This document shows, one piece after another, positions 5,333 to 9,525 of a DNA stretch of 9,525 nt; the stretch's first letter is position 1, and each line of letters opens with the position of its first letter. Source of the stretch: Spirochaetes bacterium GWF1_49_6 (lineage in GTDB: Bacteria > Spirochaetota > Brevinematia > Brevinematales > GWF1-51-8). The notes below the pieces were generated by a model. The model searched no databases. It saw only the letters and a program-made list of their open reading frames with translations, and had not been told where the DNA came from. The position numbers were made by a program, and so were the translations under genes. The stretch covers positions 1,794 to 11,318 of the forward strand of contig MIBD01000127.1 of NCBI GenBank assembly GCA_001829395.1. Reading direction: 5' to 3'.

Positions 5333-7006
5333 CCCGTCTTTTTTACGCTTCCCGTCACGATAGTTATCACGTTTACCGCCATCCCGGCCGCCGTCCCTTC
5401 CGCCGCCGCTACCGCCGCCGCCGTCTCTCTTACCTTCCTTGGCTTTTTCGACCATCGGGCGTTGACCGTGGTTCTTCTCCCTGAATACATTGAGAATGAT
5501 CTCGGCGTCTTCGAAGGATACAGTAATAAAAGAGAATTCTTCCATGACACGGACGTCTCGGATACGGTTGCCTCTGACAGACGTCTCAGACTCGATAAAA
5601 TCTACCACTTTCTTGGGGGTCATACCCTTATTTCGTCCGAGCGCGACGAATAAGCGAGCCTTACCCTTTTTATCGATGGATACTTTACGGATTTCACTAT
5701 AGTTCGACGGATCCAGTTCGTCCTGGAACGCGTAACGGAGCACGGATGCGATAATTGTCTCGGGATCCGCCCAATCTATAAGCTCATGCGCGAACGAACG
5801 GTAGGCCTCGATATCCGGGCTTTCTATGAGTTCGGCGATATCGTCTTTGATACGAAGCCGCTTCTGCATGATTACTTCGTCGACACCCGGCAGGTCTTCC
5901 TTACGGATATCCGCATGGGCGACACGCTGGATGAACAGGAGTTTCCGGTATTCGTCGGGAGTAACAAACGTTACCGCCGTTCCTTCCTTACCCGCGCGGC
6001 CGGTGCGGCCGATACGGTGGACATACGACTCGGGATCCTGCGGAAGGGAGTAGTTGATAACATGGGTCAGATTGTTGACATCGATACCGCGAGCCGCGAC
6101 ATCGGTGGCAACCAATATATTCAGGCGCTGAGCCTTGAATTTCTCCATGATGCGTTCGCGCTGGAATTGTGAGAGGTCGCCGTGTATAGCATCCGCGTCA
6201 TAACCGCGGTCGATCAGCCTACTGGTCACATCGTCGACATCCACCTTGGTTCGGCAGAACACGAGACCGTAGAACTCTTTTTCCACATCCATAATACGGC
6301 AGAGAGCTTCGAATTTATCACCCTCGGATACCTCGAAATATATCTGATCCGTCGTAGCGACAGTAAGCTGCTGCTTCTGGATACGGATGAAATCGTAATC
6401 GCGCATATGCCGCCGGGCGAGGCCGAGAATGGCGTCGGGCATGGTAGCGGAAAAGAGCAGTATCCTGCGGTCTTTACTGGTATGCGAGATAATTTTTTCC
6501 GTATCTTCGATAAATCCCATATTGAGCATTTCGTCTGCCTCGTCCAGTACCAGAAACGATACATGGGAGAGGTCGAGACTTCTGCGGTTGATATGATCGA
6601 TCACACGGCCGGGAGTACCGACGACAATATCGACACCCGACTTCAGGCGGCGGAGCTGTTGCTCGATAGACGAACCGCCGTAGACCGGCAGGATGTGAAT
6701 ATTCTTTTTACCGCGGAGTGAATTGATTTCCTCGGCGACCTGTATCGCGAGTTCACGGGTGGGGCATAGTATTATCGCCTGAACATAGCCTTTCCCGGGT
6801 TCTATACGTTCAAGAATAGGCAGTCCGAACGCGGCGGTTTTTCCCGTACCGGTCTGAGCCTGGCCTACTACATCTTTTTCACCTTTTAATAGAATAGGGA
6901 TAACCTGTTCCTGAATCGCCGTGGGTTCTTCGAACCCTTTGTGTACCAACGCCTCGATTGAACTTTCAGAGAGACCTAACTTTGCAAAATTTTCCAAATT
7001 CGACAT
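5324..7006 (-). CDS. deaD: DEAD-box ATP-dependent RNA helicase, DeaD/CsdA type with DbpA-like RNA-binding domain
   Basis: A complete 560-residue cytoplasmic helicase that unwinds short RNA duplexes using ATP, typically in ribosome assembly, mRNA decay and cold adaptation. Motifs in order are a Q motif ending at Gln32, Walker A AQTGTGKT (50-57), PTREL (82-86), GG (110-111), TPGR (131-134), DEAD (155-158), SAT (186-188), HGDLSQ (275-280), ARGID (305-309) and HRIGRTGR (330-337). Residues about 435-508 resemble the DbpA-type RNA-binding domain, which targets structured RNA. The last ~34 residues are a Gly/Arg/Asp/Lys-rich tail with repeated RDGG, probably disordered and RNA-contacting. The start ATG has GAGG five to six bases upstream. 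It is shorter than the roughly 630-residue E. coli DeaD and close to other DbpA-domain helicases. A promoter candidate lies at 7037-7065, giving a short leader of about 25 bases, unlike the long cold-shock leader of E. coli genes. The gene symbol rests on family resemblance. Confidence 0.95.
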   Translation of the reverse strand: MSNLENFAKLGLSESSIEALVHKGFEEPTAIQEQVIPILLKGEKDVVGQAQTGTGKTAAFGLPILERIEPGKGYVQAIILCPTRELAIQVAEEINSLRGKKNIHILPVYGGSSIEQQLRRLKSGVDIVVGTPGRVIDHINRRSLDLSHVSFLVLDEADEMLNMGFIEDTEKIISHTSKDRRILLFSATMPDAILGLARRHMRDYDFIRIQKQQLTVATTDQIYFEVSEGDKFEALCRIMDVEKEFYGLVFCRTKVDVDDVTSRLIDRGYDADAIHGDLSQFQRERIMEKFKAQRLNILVATDVAARGIDVNNLTHVINYSLPQDPESYVHRIGRTGRAGKEGTAVTFVTPDEYRKLLFIQRVAHADIRKEDLPGVDEVIMQKRLRIKDDIAELIESPDIEAYRSFAHELIDWADPETIIASVLRYAFQDELDPSNYSEIRKVSIDKKGKARLFVALGRNKGMTPKKVVDFIESETSVRGNRIRDVRVMEEFSFITVSFEDAEIILNVFREKNHGQRPMVEKAKEGKRDGGGGSGGGRDGGRDGGKRDNYRDGKRKKDGRY

Positions 7007-7036
7007 TTTTTCCTCATACGTATTTTTATTTGTATA

Positions 7037-7065
7037 AATATATACATTTAGCTAAAAAAAAGCAA
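7037..7065 (-). promoter_or_regulatory. Candidate promoter of the helicase
   Basis: On the minus strand TATATT (7042-7037) matches five of six -10 bases. TTGCTT (7065-7060) keeps the TTG of the -35 box, with a 17-base spacer. The predicted start is near 7030. The surroundings are very AT-rich, which weakens the call. Confidence 0.4.
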
Positions 7066-7100
7066 GCTATCACAAGCAATATTATTATTTTATTATTTTC

Positions 7101-7129
7101 TTGAATATTTCCTCTCTTATTATTATAAT
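7101..7129 (+). promoter_or_regulatory. Sigma70-type promoter of the second sensor kinase
   Basis: TTGAAT (7101-7106) and a perfect TATAAT (7124-7129) are separated by 17 bases. An A/T-only stretch at about 7079-7099 lies where an UP element would be. Transcription would start near 7136, about 13 bases before the ATG at 7149. Confidence 0.65.
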
Positions 7130-7148
7130 ATTGTTAACTGGGGTGTTA

Positions 7149-9525
7149 ATGAAAAGAAATAATAAGGGTATTATTGCTGATAATCTATCTGCTAACTCTT
7201 TTAATCTAAACAATCTGTTAGATAGTTTGTCGTATGCCGTTATAGGGGATAATAAACATATTATTCGGACGTCCCCCGGCTTTAATGAGTTAATCGGGGC
7301 GGGAGAATCGCCAGTTACGGGGAAAGATATTACCGATTATATTCCTGCAGAACAGGACGCGCGGAAGCATTTTTCGGAATTTATCGATACCATTCTCGAT
7401 GATAAACAAGGCCGAAGCGGCGAGTTTTTTATCGAAACCCCAGAGGGTTTCCGCTCCCGTCTGATGATGATCGCCGTTCCGCTGAAAGACGACACCGCAG
7501 TAATAGGGAATATTCTTATTCTATGCCTTAATGAATCGTTTTACCTGTCCCGTATGTATACCACAAAATCGGCGGAAGAAGGTTTCAAGGCGATGGCCGA
7601 TCAAATCCCTATCGGCGTACAGAAGGGTATCGAGCGGCGGCTGGCGGAAAGCGAGCAAAAGTACCATTCCCTCTTCGACGCCATGTTAAGCGGATTCGCC
7701 TATCATAAGATCATTAAAAATGAAAAAGGGGAACCGGTAGATTACGAGTTTCTCGAGGCTAATCCCGCGTATTTGGAGATGATGGGGCTGCAGGAAAAAG
7801 ATATAATAGGAAAGACATGCAGGGAAGTGTTTCCCGGAATAGATGAATCAATGATAGTGAAATTTACCGGCGTCGGGGTATCCGGCGAGACGGTCAGGTT
7901 CGAGCACTATTACCCTATTCGGGGTAAGTATTTCGAGATATCGGCCTATAGCCCCGCGAGGGGTTTCTTTGCGGCAGTGTATCGGGATATAACCGCGCGA
8001 AAGAATTTTGAGGTTACCCTGAAGAACGAACGCGACCTTTTTAACCAGATTGTCGAGATCAGCCCCGTCGGTTTATTGGTTCTCGATAAAAATCGTAAGG
8101 TCGAGTTTATCAATCAGACCGTGAAATTTATGGCGGGGATGAACCCGGACGATGAAATAAAAGCGATAAAAAAATGTCCGGTACTGCGAATTTCTTACCC
8201 CGACGGCAGGCCGGTTCCCGATGAAGAAATGCCCAACGAAATAGTAGTGAGAACAAAAAAGGTTATCAGGAATAGTACCTACCTGCTGGAATTCGATGCG
8301 GGTATGAAAAAATACGTGTCGATAAACGGCGCCCCGGTTATGAATTCCGAAGGGGAGGTCGACCGGGTGGTATTATCCGTTCAGGATATTTCGGATTCCA
8401 CCCGTATGGAAAATGCGCTGGAACAACTGATTCTTGCGTCCGCGTTAACCGGGCAGGAGTTTTTTAACGCGATGGCGCAGGGATTTGCTAAAACATTCGA
8501 GCTGGATTATGTGATGATTTGTATACTGGATGAATCCCTGAAAGGCAGCGTAAAGACAATTGCATTATGCCGTCGGGATGCGATTGCCGAGAATATCGAA
8601 TACGAATTAATCGGTACTCCCTGCGAAAGTTTGGCGGGAAACAATTTTCGTGTCTATCAGAGCGGTGTGAGGGAATTGTTTCCGTCCGCGCCGCTTCTGA
8701 AGCAATTGGGAATTGAGGGATACGCCGGGATGCCGCTGTACAGCAGTAAGGGGCGGTGGCTGGGGATGTTATCCGTGATGAGCGAAAAACCGCTGACGGA
8801 TGTTACGTTGATCGAGAAATTCGCCTCCCTCTTCGCCGCGAGAATATCGTCTGAAATCGAAAGGATACAGATGGAAGCGGAACGTGTCAAAATAGAGGAA
8901 CAGCTTCGTCAGGCGCAGAAAATGGAGACGATCGGGCGGCTTGCCGGGGGAATTGCGCACGATTTCAATAATATGCTGACCCCGATTATCGGGTATGCGG
9001 ACATGATATTAAAATTCGACCTCGAACCGGGAACCTCGGTGTACGAATCCATGGAGGAATTGTACGAAGCCGCGACGCGCGCGAAAAATCTTACCCGCCA
9101 GCTTCTGGCATTCGGGCGTAAGCAGATGCTGATCCTCAGGACCGTCAATTTGAACGATATCATATCCAAGTTTTTCAATATCCTCCGCCGGACGATTCGC
9201 GAGGATATTCAAATGAAGTTCGAACCGTATCCCCAATTATGGTGTATCGAGGCCGATATTTCGCAGCTCGAGCAGATTCTCCTCAATCTATGCATCAATT
9301 CACAGGATGCGATGCCCAAGGGTGGGAATCTGAAAATCGAAACATACAACGATACAGTTACCGAGCCCAGAGATATTGAGAGCGAAACAATGAATCCGGG
9401 GAATTATGCGGTGATGAGGATTTCAGACAACGGGACGGGTATCGATAACAAAGACCTGCGGCATATTTTCGAACCGTTCTATACCACCAAGAACGAGATG
9501 GGTACCGGGTTGGGGTTGGCGACCG
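7149..9525 (+). CDS. Sensor histidine kinase, PAS x3-GAF-HisKA-HATPase (3' end outside window)
   Basis: One frame stays open from ATG 7149 to the window end (792 codons), with GGGGTG at 7140-7145 as ribosome binding site. Residues about 22-135 are a divergent PAS-like segment. A second PAS spans about 165-285 (RLAESEQKYHSLFDAM to RDITARK), and a third about 296-416, ending QDIS. A GAF-like domain covers about 427-575 (GVRELFP, GYAGMPLYS, LGMLSV). The HisKA H-box GGIAHDFNN has its phospho-accepting His at 604. The ATPase follows with N-box N713/N717, G1 DNGTG (760-764), F-box IFEPFYTTK and G2 GTGLGLA (785-791), where the window ends. No transmembrane segment is evident, so it is probably a cytoplasmic sensor. 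Many relatives carry a C-terminal receiver, which could lie beyond the window. It is divergently transcribed from the helicase. Domain calls for the kinase core are firm; those for the first PAS and the GAF are moderate. The signal sensed is unknown. Confidence 0.93.
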   Translation, partial: MKRNNKGIIADNLSANSFNLNNLLDSLSYAVIGDNKHIIRTSPGFNELIGAGESPVTGKDITDYIPAEQDARKHFSEFIDTILDDKQGRSGEFFIETPEGFRSRLMMIAVPLKDDTAVIGNILILCLNESFYLSRMYTTKSAEEGFKAMADQIPIGVQKGIERRLAESEQKYHSLFDAMLSGFAYHKIIKNEKGEPVDYEFLEANPAYLEMMGLQEKDIIGKTCREVFPGIDESMIVKFTGVGVSGETVRFEHYYPIRGKYFEISAYSPARGFFAAVYRDITARKNFEVTLKNERDLFNQIVEISPVGLLVLDKNRKVEFINQTVKFMAGMNPDDEIKAIKKCPVLRISYPDGRPVPDEEMPNEIVVRTKKVIRNSTYLLEFDAGMKKYVSINGAPVMNSEGEVDRVVLSVQDISDSTRMENALEQLILASALTGQEFFNAMAQGFAKTFELDYVMICILDESLKGSVKTIALCRRDAIAENIEYELIGTPCESLAGNNFRVYQSGVRELFPSAPLLKQLGIEGYAGMPLYSSKGRWLGMLSVMSEKPLTDVTLIEKFASLFAARISSEIERIQMEAERVKIEEQLRQAQKMETIGRLAGGIAHDFNNMLTPIIGYADMILKFDLEPGTSVYESMEELYEAATRAKNLTRQLLAFGRKQMLILRTVNLNDIISKFFNILRRTIREDIQMKFEPYPQLWCIEADISQLEQILLNLCINSQDAMPKGGNLKIETYNDTVTEPRDIESETMNPGNYAVMRISDNGTGIDNKDLRHIFEPFYTTKNEMGTGLGLAT

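Noticed and set aside
8657..9236. Several minus-strand reading frames of 63-89 codons within the second kinase
   Set aside because: All are antisense to the GAF, HisKA and HATPase coding sequence, overlap each other in different frames, and have no family features.

Overview
The window is bacterial chromosomal DNA of moderate GC content. It has sigma70-type promoters, GAGG-like ribosome binding sites and AT-rich gaps between genes. Very long multi-PAS histidine kinases, a two-CW cysteine protein and dispersed 'TCGGAATGAC'-type intergenic repeats suggest a free-living, signalling-rich Gram-negative or candidate-phylum lineage (for example spirochaete-like or deltaproteobacteria-like). The sequence alone does not settle the taxon. 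I see no phage, transposase, CRISPR-Cas, rRNA or tRNA gene.

Layout. Positions 1-114 are the last 37 codons of a response-regulator receiver domain. It is followed on the same strand, after 31 bases, by a complete 1000-residue hybrid histidine kinase (146-3148) with the order REC, four PAS, HisKA, HATPase, REC. The two are probably co-transcribed. Positions 3149-3349 form a convergent gap holding two 56-base direct repeats, bracketed by 11-base direct repeats. Three genes then lie on the minus strand. From high to low coordinates they are a DEAD-box RNA helicase with a DbpA-type RNA-binding domain and an RG-rich tail (5324-7006), a small two-CW cysteine protein (4919-5230), and a class I/II PLP aminotransferase (3350-4606). 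The 312-base gap 4607-4918 carries the aminotransferase promoter, an overlapping candidate promoter facing the other way, and a 49-base imperfect palindrome whose core looks like a plus-strand intrinsic terminator. Positions 7007-7148 form a divergent promoter region between the helicase and a second sensor kinase. That kinase (7149 to the window end) is open at its 3' end and has the order PAS, PAS, PAS, GAF, HisKA, HATPase; the window cuts it inside the ATP-binding G2 box.

How the genes relate. The two kinases flank three minus-strand genes of general function (RNA remodelling, amino-acid metabolism, and an unknown Cys-rich protein), and nothing ties the five into one pathway. The main regulatory interest is in 4607-4918, where a divergent promoter pair and a hairpin plus T-run suggest a very short terminated transcript facing away from the aminotransferase. 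I found no convincing undescribed multi-gene system. The best candidates for a second look are this short-transcript locus and the repeat cluster at 3156-3361.
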